Below are positions 11,217 to 20,673 of a DNA stretch of 64,000 bases, piece by piece. The stretch is from Hyphomicrobiales bacterium (GTDB lineage Bacteria; Pseudomonadota; Alphaproteobacteria; Rhizobiales; Aestuariivirgaceae): assembly GCA_016185245.1 (NCBI GenBank), contig JACPNZ010000013.1:1-64000 (forward strand). Direction: 5' to 3'. How positions within the stretch are numbered: position 1 is the first letter of the stretch; the number at the start of each line of letters is the position of its first letter. The position numbers and the translations under genes were made by a program. The notes under the pieces were generated by a model, which saw nothing but the letters and a program-made list of their open reading frames with translations, did no database searches and was not told where the DNA came from.

Positions 11217-12068
11217 ATGCCGAACTTCCCGATCGTCGACACCCATGTCCATCTCTATGACGTCACGCGGCTGAGCTACGCCTGGCTCAGCAACGTGCCG
11301 AAGATCAACCACAGCCATCTTCTGGCCGATCTCGACGCCGAGCGTGGGCCCGTGGTGATCGACAAGATGGTCTTCGCCGAGGTGGCGGTCGATCCCGGCC
11401 GCCATCTCGAGGAAGCGGCTTTCGTCCAGGAGATGGCCGACCGCGATCCGCGTCTCGCTGGCATGATCGCCCATCTGCCGCTGGAGAAGGGCAAGGCGGT
11501 CGAGGCCGACATTCCCAAGCTTCAGAAATTCCGCACCCTGCGCGGCATCCGCCGGCTGATCGAGACCGAGCGCAATCCCGCCTTCTGCCTCGAAGCACCA
11601 TTCCTCGAAGCCCTGCGGCTCCTGCCCAAACACAATCTCTCCTTCGACATCTGCATCAAGCACTGGGCCATGGCCTATGCCATCGAACTGGTGAAGCGCT
11701 GCCCGGAGGTCTCCTTCGTGCTCGATCACATCGGCAAGCCCGACATCAAGAACGGTTTGCGCGAGCCCTGGTGGAGCCAGATCGCTGAGCTGGCGCGCTT
11801 GCCCAATGTGGTCGCTAAGCTTTCCGGCGTCGTCACCGAGGCCGACCACACGAAGTGGACGCCCGATCAGGTCAAGCCTTATGTGGCGCACGTGATCGAC
11901 TGCTTCGGCTTCGACCGGGTGATGTATGGCAGCGACTGGTCGGTGTCGAGGCTCACCCATCGCTATCCGCAATGGGTGGCGATCCTCGACGAGGTGGTGG
12001 CCGGCACTAGCGATGCCGAACGCCGCAAGCTCTACCGCGACACGGCAATCCGCGTCTATCGGCTGTAG
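11217..12068 (+). CDS. Amidohydrolase-family (TIM-barrel metal-dependent) hydrolase
   Basis: FPIVDTHVHLYD, LRGIRRLIE, FVLDHIGKP, RVMYGSDWSV. Confidence 0.88.
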   Translation: MPNFPIVDTHVHLYDVTRLSYAWLSNVPKINHSHLLADLDAERGPVVIDKMVFAEVAVDPGRHLEEAAFVQEMADRDPRLAGMIAHLPLEKGKAVEADIPKLQKFRTLRGIRRLIETERNPAFCLEAPFLEALRLLPKHNLSFDICIKHWAMAYAIELVKRCPEVSFVLDHIGKPDIKNGLREPWWSQIAELARLPNVVAKLSGVVTEADHTKWTPDQVKPYVAHVIDCFGFDRVMYGSDWSVSRLTHRYPQWVAILDEVVAGTSDAERRKLYRDTAIRVYRL

Positions 12069-12080
12069 GAACTCACGGGA

Positions 12081-13145
12081 TTACGGCGGCACCAGGACGA
12101 AATTGCCGACATGGCGCTTGGCCAGAAACTGGCGCTGGGCCTCGGCGATCTTTTCCAGCGGAAAGACGCCGGCGACCAGGGGCCGGATTTCGCCGCGCTC
12201 GATATAGGAGACGAGATTTGGAAAGACCGGCTCGTCCCAGGCGGTGCAGCCGATGAGTGTCAGGTCCTTCAAATAGAGATCGCGCATGTCAAAGCTGACC
12301 AGCGGGCCGGCGATCGCTCCGCTCGACACATAGCGGCCGCCGCGCCTGAGAAGCCTGAGCAGGCTGGCGAAACCGGGGCCCGCTACATTATCGACGACGA
12401 GGTCGACGCTTTCTTCGCCAAGCAATGCCAGCGCATCGTCATCGCGGGCAATCACCCGCGCGCAGCCGAGGCCTGTCACCGCGGCCATCTTGTCGCGCGA
12501 GGTGATGGCGGTCACCCGGGCACCCCGGCGCCTGGCCAGCTGCACCACGGCGGAGCCCACGCCACCCGAGGCACCGGTCACCAGCACCCGCTCGCCCTCA
12601 CCGAGGCTAGCCCGGTGCAGCATGTTCTCGGCGGTGGCGTAGGAGCATGGAATGGTCGCCAGATCGACATCGCTCCAATTGCAGTCGACGGCGAAGACGT
12701 CGCGGGCCGGAACCTTGACGAATTGGGCGAAGGCGCCGTCGAAGTCGGAGGCCATCCAGACGTTCTCCATGCTGGCAAAGCCCGCAGGCCGCATGCAGGC
12801 CCGCACCAGCACGCGCCTGCCGATGAGGCCCTGGTTCGCCCCGTCGAAAGCCTCGACCACGCGCCCGCAGCAGTCGGTGCCCTGGATCAAGGGGAAGGGG
12901 GTAGCCTTGTTCCAGCCGCCGTCGCTGCGCTCGACGGCCGCCTTTTCCTGCTCGTCGGCCACCGCACTGGTCGCCGAGGTGACGCCGGAGGAATACCAGC
13001 CGAGTCTGGTATTGATCTCGGTGTTGTTGACGCCGGCGGCGAGCACCCGGATCAGCACCTCGCCCGGTCCCGGCACCGGCCGCGGCACGTCGCGGTAGAC
13101 CAGCCGGTCATAACCGCCGTTGCCGGTGGTCACCACCGCCTTCAT
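12081..13145 (-). CDS. Zinc-binding alcohol dehydrogenase/quinone oxidoreductase (MDR) family
   Basis: MKAVVTTGNGGYDRLVYRDVPRPVPGPGEVLIRVLAAGVNNTEINTR, GERVLVTGASGGVGSAVVQLARRRGARV. Confidence 0.88.
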   Translation of the reverse strand: MKAVVTTGNGGYDRLVYRDVPRPVPGPGEVLIRVLAAGVNNTEINTRLGWYSSGVTSATSAVADEQEKAAVERSDGGWNKATPFPLIQGTDCCGRVVEAFDGANQGLIGRRVLVRACMRPAGFASMENVWMASDFDGAFAQFVKVPARDVFAVDCNWSDVDLATIPCSYATAENMLHRASLGEGERVLVTGASGGVGSAVVQLARRRGARVTAITSRDKMAAVTGLGCARVIARDDDALALLGEESVDLVVDNVAGPGFASLLRLLRRGGRYVSSGAIAGPLVSFDMRDLYLKDLTLIGCTAWDEPVFPNLVSYIERGEIRPLVAGVFPLEKIAEAQRQFLAKRHVGNFVLVPP

Positions 13146-13284
13146 GGTGGCCACCCCTTGTCGCACGGCAAAGCGATCGGTCTGGTTCATGCAAGGCTAA
13201 CATTGCACCGCTCCGGTACTCGCGTCCATGCCCCTTCCGGCGCTTGCCGCGACCAGCTAGGTTCACGCCGCTTGAGAGTGCCCC

Positions 13285-15294
13285 ATGCGCAATGCCGATC
13301 GTCTGCCGTTCGCTGTCGAGATGTTCGACGATGTCCGCATTGCCATGGACGACGGCGTCGAACTCGCGGCGCGCATCTGGCGGCCGGTGGGGCGCGGGGT
13401 TCCGCCGGTGCCGGCAATCCTGGAATTCCTGCCCTATCGCCGGCGTGACGGAACCGCCGAGCGCGATGCCCTGATGCATCCCTACTTCGCCGGCCACGGC
13501 TATGCCGCGGTCCGCGTCGACATGCGGGGCTCGGGCGATTCCGATGGGGTGCTGACGGGCGAGTATCTGAAACGCGAGCAGGATGACGGGCTCGCCATTC
13601 TCGCCTGGCTCGAGCGCCGGCCTTGGTGCACCGGTCACGTCGGCATGATCGGCATCTCCTGGGGCGGCTTCAACGGTTTGCAGGTGGCGGCACACCGGCC
13701 GCCGCAACTCAAGGCGGTCATTTCGATCTGCTCGACCGACGACCGCTATGCCGACGACATCCATTTCATGGGCGGCTCTCTGCTGCTCGACAAGCTGACC
13801 TGGGGCTCGGCCATGTTCTCGCTCAATACCACCCCGCCCGATCCCGAAGTGGTGGGCCCGGCCTGGCGCGAGCTGTGGATGAAGCGCCTCGACCAGAGTG
13901 GCTTGTGGATCGCGGACTGGCTCTCCCACCAGCGCCGCGACGACTTCTGGAAGCACGGCTCGGTGTGCGAAGACTATGACGCCATCGCCTGTCCCATCTA
14001 TGCGGTGGGTGGCTGGGCCGATGGCTACAGCAATGCGGTGTTTCGCCTGCTCAGCCGTCTCAAGGGTCCGAGGAAGGGCCTGGTCGGACCCTGGGCCCAC
14101 AAATATCCGCATTTCGCCAAGCCCGGCCCGCCGATCGGCTTCCTGCAGGAGTGTCTTCGCTGGTGGGACAAATGGCTCAAGGGCATCGAGACCGGCATCA
14201 TTGATGAGCCCCTGTTGCGGGTTTGGCTCGAGGATCCGGTGCGGCCTGCGCCCTACAACGAAATGAAGCCCGGCCGCTGGGTGGCGGAAGGCCAGTGGCC
14301 GCCGGAGGGTCAGACGTTTCGCGCCTTCCCCTTGTCGCGCGGCCGGCTCGGCCATGCGGGCGACGACGTGCTCACCGTCGCCTCGCCGCAGACCACCGGG
14401 CTCGCCGCCGGAAAGTGGTGTCCCTATGGGGTGTGGGCCGACCAGCCCCTCGACCAGCGCCAGGAAATGGCCGGGCAGCTTGTCTTCGACAGCGACGTGC
14501 TGATGGAAGATTTCGAGGTCCTCGGCGCACCCCTTGCCAGCCTGACGGTGGCGAGCGACCGGCCCAATGCCATGATCGCTGTGACGCTCTCGGAGGTCTT
14601 CCCCGATGGCGCGGCGACGCAGGTGAGCTACGGCCTGCTCAATCTCACCCATCGCGACAGCCATGCGGAGCCGAGGCCGCTCGCGCCGGGCAAGGCCTAT
14701 CGCATCGCGTTGAAGCTCAACGAGCTGGGCCACCGCTTCGGCCGCGGCAACCGCGTCCGGCTGGCGATCTCCAACGCCTACTGGCCGATCGCCTGGCCCT
14801 CGCCCGAGCCCAACATCGTGTCGGTCGATTGCGCGGCGAGCACCCTCTCTCTTCCCGAGCGCCGCGCCAGCGGTCTCGATGGGGTCCTAAAACCCTTCGC
14901 CGAACGGGAAGCGGCCCCGCCCCTGCAACAGACCCAACTTGAAAAAGGCCGCAATACCTGGACCGTCCACGACGACGTGATGACCGGCGAAACCGTGCTG
15001 CAGCGGATCAACGACGATGGCTGGCACCGCATCGACGGCATCGGCCTCGAACTGGGGGTGAGGGCCGAGCACCGCTACACGATCCGCGCCGGCGATCCCC
15101 TGTCGGCGCGGCTCGACACCCATTATGTTCGGCGCTACGCCCGCGGCGACTGGTCGGTCACCTGCGTCACCGACGTGAGCCTCACCGCGGACCGCTCTCA
15201 CTTCATCCTCGAAGCGAAACTCGCGGCCCGCGACGGCGAGCATCCGGTGAAGCAACAGAACTGGTCGCACCGCATCCGCCGCGATCAGGTTTAG
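13285..15294 (+). CDS. CocE/NonD family hydrolase (S15-type), paralogue 1
   Basis: YRRRDGTAERD, RGSGDSDGVL, GISWGGFNGLQVAAHRPPQLKAV, 669 aa. Confidence 0.88.
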   Translation: MRNADRLPFAVEMFDDVRIAMDDGVELAARIWRPVGRGVPPVPAILEFLPYRRRDGTAERDALMHPYFAGHGYAAVRVDMRGSGDSDGVLTGEYLKREQDDGLAILAWLERRPWCTGHVGMIGISWGGFNGLQVAAHRPPQLKAVISICSTDDRYADDIHFMGGSLLLDKLTWGSAMFSLNTTPPDPEVVGPAWRELWMKRLDQSGLWIADWLSHQRRDDFWKHGSVCEDYDAIACPIYAVGGWADGYSNAVFRLLSRLKGPRKGLVGPWAHKYPHFAKPGPPIGFLQECLRWWDKWLKGIETGIIDEPLLRVWLEDPVRPAPYNEMKPGRWVAEGQWPPEGQTFRAFPLSRGRLGHAGDDVLTVASPQTTGLAAGKWCPYGVWADQPLDQRQEMAGQLVFDSDVLMEDFEVLGAPLASLTVASDRPNAMIAVTLSEVFPDGAATQVSYGLLNLTHRDSHAEPRPLAPGKAYRIALKLNELGHRFGRGNRVRLAISNAYWPIAWPSPEPNIVSVDCAASTLSLPERRASGLDGVLKPFAEREAAPPLQQTQLEKGRNTWTVHDDVMTGETVLQRINDDGWHRIDGIGLELGVRAEHRYTIRAGDPLSARLDTHYVRRYARGDWSVTCVTDVSLTADRSHFILEAKLAARDGEHPVKQQNWSHRIRRDQV

Positions 15295-15387
15295 ATTCTG
15301 ATCCTGTTTGGTCTAGTTCCAGCGTCCGCGCCATGTTTCGGCCCCATTGGCCTGCTGAACCCGCGCATCACGAAGCAAGGGGTTGCC

Positions 15388-16140
15388 ATGGCATCCGAGA
15401 AGAAGGAACGCGCCCGGGCGTTCCGTGATATTCTCATTCAGCTCACCACCTCGATCATGATTCCGCTGACGGTCGCCGGCATGGGCTGGTATTATACGCG
15501 CTGGCAGCAGAACTTGACCGATCTCAAGACGATGATCGATCTGGTCAGCGACCAGAACCAGGAGCGCCGCAAATACGGCGTCGCCATGTTCGAGTATCTC
15601 CTGAAGAACGACAAGGTGCCGGTGGAGTTCGTCGCCGCCCAGCTCGACTATGCCAACAATGCCTCCGATCCCGAACTGCTCGGTGCCATGGAGCGGGCCC
15701 TGGTCAAGGCCTCCCAGGTGAACAAGAATGTCGGCCCGGTGTTCGAGGAGGCGGTGCAGCGCCTGCCAGCCAGACTCTTCGTCCAGGTGCTGAACGAGCG
15801 ACAGCGCGCCTGCTTCCGCCAGATCTTCGACCAGCTCAAGGACGACGACCAGGCGGCGATCACAGTGCCGTCGATCGCCACGGTCAAATGGGACGGCAAG
15901 GTCAACGAACTGCGCGCCCTCAAGAACGAGGACATGGCCCGGGCCGAGAGCCTCGCCGGCCTGTTCGGCGGCCTGGGCTTTCCGCTCAAGGTGGTCAATC
16001 TCACCGATGTTTGGAAGGGTGCGGCTAAGGTCCGGCCCAACACCTTCGAACTATGGTTCGGCGATACGCCACTGCCGCCGGCCTGCGGCAATCAGGGCGC
16101 GGCACTGCCCCCCGCCGGCCGGGCCGGCCGGGCCGGCTGA
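15388..16140 (+). CDS. Membrane-anchored hypothetical protein
   Basis: 250 aa; one N-terminal TM segment (ILIQLTTSIMIPLTVAGMGWYY), helical middle, C-terminal LAGLFGGLGFPLKVVNLTDVWKGAAKVRPNTFELWF. Confidence 0.65.
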   Translation: MASEKKERARAFRDILIQLTTSIMIPLTVAGMGWYYTRWQQNLTDLKTMIDLVSDQNQERRKYGVAMFEYLLKNDKVPVEFVAAQLDYANNASDPELLGAMERALVKASQVNKNVGPVFEEAVQRLPARLFVQVLNERQRACFRQIFDQLKDDDQAAITVPSIATVKWDGKVNELRALKNEDMARAESLAGLFGGLGFPLKVVNLTDVWKGAAKVRPNTFELWFGDTPLPPACGNQGAALPPAGRAGRAG

Positions 16141-16151
16141 GGCAGTGCCGC
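16099..16151. repeat. Perfect 11-bp inverted repeat spanning the stop codon of CDS 15388..16140
   Basis: gcggcactgcc (16099-16109) / ggcagtgccgc (16141-16151), loop made of ggccgggcc repeats. Confidence 0.75.
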
Positions 16152-16186
16152 AACCCGGTTGCGCTGGAGCGTCTCCTTGCCAGCGA

Positions 16187-16213
16187 AGCGATTCCGCTTC
16201 ACCGGGAGTCGCT
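16187..16213. terminator. Hairpin between convergent genes, abutting the stop codon of the minus-strand gene
   Basis: agcgattcc-gcttcaccg-ggagtcgct, 9-bp stem with one G-U pair. Confidence 0.5.
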
Positions 16214-16438
16214 CTAGTACTTGCAGTCGGCCGCGGCGGCCATCGCCTTGTTGGCGTCCGCCATGGTCTTGTACTTGGCCTTGCCGATCAACATCATGGT
16301 CTTGCCGTCGGGCTTCTTCTCGACCACCGAGCATTTCTTGGTGGCGGCGTCCTTGGCCACCCAGTAGGACGTCGCAGCCATCGCCGGCATGGTAAGTGCG
16401 GCGACGGTCGCGACAACGATCAGGGAACGGGCGAACAT
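16214..16438 (-). CDS. Small secreted hypothetical protein
   Basis: 74 aa; signal peptide MFARSLIVVATVAALTMPAMAA then SYWVAKDAATKKCSVVEKKPDGKTMMLIGKAKYKTMADANKAM. Confidence 0.75.
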   Translation of the reverse strand: MFARSLIVVATVAALTMPAMAATSYWVAKDAATKKCSVVEKKPDGKTMMLIGKAKYKTMADANKAMAAAADCKY

Positions 16439-16561
16439 CGGAATTCTCCTTGTGGAATGTTGGGGGTGAGCGGCGAGCGCTCGACGCCGTCCACAATGTT
16501 ACAAGCGACCTTACGGCGCCGTTGCAGAAAAGTTAATTCTTGTTCAGGTCAATCGGCGGAT

Positions 16562-18337
16562 TCAGAACGCGGCCGGGTCCAGTTCCATCACCGCTGCCGC
16601 CCCGGCCATGATTGCGGCGTGCAGTGTCAGGGTCTCGGGCAGCAGGCGTTGCATGAAGAAGCGCGTCGTGGCGAGCTTGGCCTTGTAGAAATCATCACCC
16701 TCGCGCCCGAGCGCCAGCTTCGCGGCGCGAGTCCACAGATAGGCCAGCGCCGCCAATGCCAGGAGCCGCAGATAGGCCGTCGCTGCAGCCCCGATCTCGT
16801 CCGGATTGCCAGGGGCTCTGGCCAAGACGGTGGCAGTCGCCCGATCGAGGAGGTCAAGCGCCTCGGCCAGGGGACGGATAAATTCGGCAAGCCGTGAGTC
16901 GTTGCGGTGCGCGGCGGCGAAGGCGCGAGCTTCGTCGCGGAAGGTGTCGAGCAAGCGGCCATTCTCGGGCAGGACCTTGCGGGCCAGCAGATCCATGGCC
17001 TGGACGCCGTTGGTGCCTTCGTAGATCTGGGTGACGCGCACATCGCGCACCAGCTGTTCCTGGCCGTTATCCCGCACATAACCATGGCCGCCCAGGACCT
17101 GCAGGCCGAGATTGGCGGCCTCGCTGCCGCTATCGGTGAGGAAGGCCTTGAGCACCGGCGTCATCAGCGCCACGAAATCGGCGGCCCTGGCCCGTTCGGC
17201 GGGCAGCGTGTGGCGCTCCGAGATATCAAGCGCCTCCGCCACCCACAGCGCCAGCATCCGGCAGCCTTCGGCGAGAGCCCGCTGGGTCAACAGCATGCGC
17301 CGCACGTCCGGGTGAACCAGGATGGTATCGGCGGCGGCCTGGGGCTCGGCCGGCGTGCCCGCCCTCCGGCCCTGGCGGCGCTCGCGGGCGTAAGCCGCCG
17401 CCGTCTGGTAGGAGGCTTCGGCGATGGCCAGACCCTGGACCGCGACCGCGATGCGCTCGGCATTCATCATGGCGAACATCGCCTTGAGGCCCTGGTGCGG
17501 CTCGCCCACCAGCCAGCCGGCGGCGCCATCGAAATTCATCACGCACGTCGCCGAGCCCTTGATCCCCATCTTGTGCTCGATGGCGCTGCACGAAACGGCA
17601 TTGCGCGCCCCCAGCCGATGGCCCTCGCCCACCAGGAACTTCGGCACCACGAAGAGCGAGATGCCCCTGGTTCCCTTGGGCGCATCGGGAAGCCTGGCCA
17701 GCACCAGATAGACGATGTTGGGGGTGAGGTCGTGTTCGCCGGCGGAAATGAACATCTTGGTGCCGGTGACCGCGTGGGAACCGTCGCCTTGCGGAGTGGC
17801 CACGGTGCGGATCAGGCCCAGATCGGTGCCGGCCTGGGGTTCGGTCAGGCACATGGAGCCCGTCCATTCGCCGCTGGCGAGCTTGGCGAGATAGAGCGCC
17901 TGCTGTTCAGGCGTGCCGAAGCGCTTCAGCGCCACATAGGCGCCGCGGGTCAGCCCCGGATAGAGGCAGAAGGACAGATTGGCCGAGCCCGCCATTTCCT
18001 CGACCAGCACATTGACCATGTGCGGCATGCCCTGGCCGCCATCCTCAGGCGCACAGGTGAGTGCCGGCCAGCCGCCATCGCGGAACAGGGCATAGGCTTC
18101 CTTGAAGCCCGTCGGCGTGCGCACCACGCCGTTCTCGAGAACGCAGCCCTCCTCGTCGCCCGAGCGGTTGAGGGGAAAGATCACCTGTTGGCAGAATTTC
18201 GCCGCCTCTTCCAGCGCCGCCGTCGTGACATCGGGGGTGAAGTCGGCAAAGCCCGGCAGAGCCCGGTGGGCCTCGCCGTCGAAGACTTCCTCGAGGCAGA
18301 AGCGATAGTCGCGGAGCGGGGCAGCGTAGACGGGCAT
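16562..18337 (-). CDS. Acyl-CoA dehydrogenase, long form with C-terminal extension
   Basis: MCLTEPQAGTDLGLIRTVA, LGGHGYVRDNGQEQLVRDVRVTQIYEGTNGVQAMDL. Confidence 0.92.
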   Translation of the reverse strand: MPVYAAPLRDYRFCLEEVFDGEAHRALPGFADFTPDVTTAALEEAAKFCQQVIFPLNRSGDEEGCVLENGVVRTPTGFKEAYALFRDGGWPALTCAPEDGGQGMPHMVNVLVEEMAGSANLSFCLYPGLTRGAYVALKRFGTPEQQALYLAKLASGEWTGSMCLTEPQAGTDLGLIRTVATPQGDGSHAVTGTKMFISAGEHDLTPNIVYLVLARLPDAPKGTRGISLFVVPKFLVGEGHRLGARNAVSCSAIEHKMGIKGSATCVMNFDGAAGWLVGEPHQGLKAMFAMMNAERIAVAVQGLAIAEASYQTAAAYARERRQGRRAGTPAEPQAAADTILVHPDVRRMLLTQRALAEGCRMLALWVAEALDISERHTLPAERARAADFVALMTPVLKAFLTDSGSEAANLGLQVLGGHGYVRDNGQEQLVRDVRVTQIYEGTNGVQAMDLLARKVLPENGRLLDTFRDEARAFAAAHRNDSRLAEFIRPLAEALDLLDRATATVLARAPGNPDEIGAAATAYLRLLALAALAYLWTRAAKLALGREGDDFYKAKLATTRFFMQRLLPETLTLHAAIMAGAAAVMELDPAAF

Positions 18338-18339
18338 GG

Positions 18340-20631
18340 TCAGTTCCTTAACGGCTTGCGGGTGGCCAGCATGTGCTCGATGCGGGCGAGGGTCTCCGGC
18401 CTGCGCGCCAGGTTCAGAACCTGTTGACGCTCAAGCGCCAGGAGGTCCGCCTCGCTCAGGGGCTTCATGATGTCGGTTGCCCCGCCGGTGAGAATGGTAG
18501 CGAGGGCATGGGCAACGATGAGGTCATGCGCTGTAGCCCGGCCGAGTTTTGCTTCCGAGCCTGCGGTCAGATCGAGTGCCGTGGCCCCGGAGACGCCGGG
18601 CAAATAGTAGACCGGTGATGCCGGCGGGCGATAATCGGCGGCGAGCGCCAGGGCCCGGGCCTTGGCATCGGCGAGGAGCCGCGCCCGGTTCATGGTGATG
18701 GTATCGCCGGGGCGCAGGAACCCGAGGGCGCGGGCTTCGGCGGCCGAACGCGAAATCCTGGCGCCGGCGATCGCCTCGAAGGTCTTCACAATGGCCGGCA
18801 TCGGGCCCTTGGCCAGTCGCGGGGCGCCCTGCCAGCGCGCCAGAAGCTCGCCGCAGCCGCCCCAGGCGGGGATGATGCCGACGCTTGTCTCCACCAGCCC
18901 CATCGCCGTTTCGGCATGGGCGACGATGCCAGCACAATGCAAGGCAAGTTCAGCACCTCCCCCCAGCGCCAGGCCGGCCACGGCGGCAACCGTCGGGATC
19001 TTCGCGTATTTGAGGCGCTTGAAACTGCGCTGGCCGAGGTTGACGAGGTCTTCCATGGCCTGCCAGTCGGAGGCCCTGGCGAGACCGAGGAGCCAGTTGA
19101 GATCGACGCCGGCCGAGAATTGCGGCTTATCGCTGTAGACGACCATGGCGCGACCCTTGGCCTCGACGTGCTCGATGGCCCGGCCGAGGAGAACGAAGAC
19201 GGCCGTGTCGATGGTGTTCATCTTGGAGGTGAGCTCGAAGCAGCAAACGCCGTCGCCCAGGTCCCACAGGGCGGCGTGGGCGTTGCGAAGCAGTGCTGCG
19301 CCCGCCCGCTTTGCTTCCGCGAGACGCAAGGTTCCGGGCGGTTGCGGCAGCGGACGGTAGTCGCCGGCAGGATCGAGCTGTTTGCCGTCGGCGTACAGGG
19401 GGCGGTCGCCTGCGGCGGCGAGCAGCGGGGCGACCGGAAGCTCGACCCCATTAATCAGTGTACGGAACGTCGCCGTGCCGATGCGGTCGATGAGCTCGAA
19501 CGGTCCCAAGGCCCAGTTGTAACCGAGGCGCATGGCCTCGTCGATCGACTGGATGTCGTCGGCGGCATCGCCGACCAGGAGGGCGGCATAGGCCAGCGTC
19601 GGCAGCATCACGGCCCGGGCATAGTGGCCGAGCCGGCTGTCCTGGCTCAAGAGTCCCTTGCCATTGTCGACGACCACGTTGCGCACCGGACGGTATTCGC
19701 CGGTCGTGAGATCGATCGCCTCCTTGCGTTTGCCGTGCTCGCGATTGATGCGGTAGAAGCCGCCCTTGGCCTTGCGGCCGGTGAGTCCCGCGGCGATCAT
19801 CCTGTCGATGAAGGGCAGGGCGATATTTACCTGGTGAAACAGGTCGGCGGGGCCGAGCAGCCGGGCGAGGTTGGCATTGACCTGCGGCATCAGGTCGATG
19901 CCGACCAGGTCCATCAGGCCGAAGACGCCGGTCTTCGGGATGCCGAAGGGCTGGCCCATGGCGGCGTCGGCCTCTTCGACCGTGAGGCCCTGGGCGAAGG
20001 CCGCGGCAACCGCGCACTGGCTCCAGAAGCAGCCGAGCCGGTTGGCAATGAAGCCCGGCCGGTCCTTGCACATGACCACGCCCTTGCCGAGGCGGCGGTC
20101 GGCGAAATCCACCACCGCGGCGGTAGCGGCGGCATCGGTTTCCGGGCCGGCGACGATTTCCACAAGCCGCATGTAACGCGGCGGATTGAAGAAATGGCTG
20201 ACGAGGAAGCGGCGGCGGAAAGCGGCGGTGGCCGTGGCCACGAGATCGCGAAGCGGAATGGTCGAGGTGTTGGAGGAGACGATAGCAGCCGGACCGGCAT
20301 GGACGGCGACTGACGCATAGAGGGCGCGCTTGGCCTCGAACTTCTCGACGATCGCCTCGACGATCCAGTCGCATGTCCCAAGCTCGGCCAAGTCGCTGTC
20401 GATGCCGCGCGGGGTTACGAGCTTCTGTGCCGCCGGCTCCATGAAGGCGGGTGGCTCGGTTCTGGCGAGTCGGGCAAGCGCGGCTTCCGCCACCGCGCGG
20501 CTGATATCGTAGAGCAGCACCGGCACGCCGGCGTTGGCGATCTGGGCGGCGATCCCGGCGCCCATGGTGCCGGCGCCCAGGACGGCGCAGCGGCGGAACT
20601 CGGCCTTCACTGGAGAATCCATGGGAACCAT
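18340..20631 (-). CDS. 3-hydroxyacyl-CoA dehydrogenase/enoyl-CoA hydratase, FadN-like domain order
   Basis: N-terminal AVLGAGTMGAGIAAQIANAGVPVLLYDI, KDRPGFIANRL; C-terminal crotonase part GLALGGGAELALHCAGIVAHAETAMGLVE. Confidence 0.92.
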   Translation of the reverse strand: MVPMDSPVKAEFRRCAVLGAGTMGAGIAAQIANAGVPVLLYDISRAVAEAALARLARTEPPAFMEPAAQKLVTPRGIDSDLAELGTCDWIVEAIVEKFEAKRALYASVAVHAGPAAIVSSNTSTIPLRDLVATATAAFRRRFLVSHFFNPPRYMRLVEIVAGPETDAAATAAVVDFADRRLGKGVVMCKDRPGFIANRLGCFWSQCAVAAAFAQGLTVEEADAAMGQPFGIPKTGVFGLMDLVGIDLMPQVNANLARLLGPADLFHQVNIALPFIDRMIAAGLTGRKAKGGFYRINREHGKRKEAIDLTTGEYRPVRNVVVDNGKGLLSQDSRLGHYARAVMLPTLAYAALLVGDAADDIQSIDEAMRLGYNWALGPFELIDRIGTATFRTLINGVELPVAPLLAAAGDRPLYADGKQLDPAGDYRPLPQPPGTLRLAEAKRAGAALLRNAHAALWDLGDGVCCFELTSKMNTIDTAVFVLLGRAIEHVEAKGRAMVVYSDKPQFSAGVDLNWLLGLARASDWQAMEDLVNLGQRSFKRLKYAKIPTVAAVAGLALGGGAELALHCAGIVAHAETAMGLVETSVGIIPAWGGCGELLARWQGAPRLAKGPMPAIVKTFEAIAGARISRSAAEARALGFLRPGDTITMNRARLLADAKARALALAADYRPPASPVYYLPGVSGATALDLTAGSEAKLGRATAHDLIVAHALATILTGGATDIMKPLSEADLLALERQQVLNLARRPETLARIEHMLATRKPLRN

Positions 20632-20635
20632 TCAA

Positions 20636-20647
20636 GACGTTAACGTC
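20636..20647. promoter_or_regulatory. Perfect palindrome GACGTTAACGTC upstream of the FadN-like gene
   Basis: Read directly; lies 5-16 nt upstream of the ORF start. Confidence 0.55.
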
Positions 20648-20673
20648 AGAAATGGCAATCCATGACCTTCAAG

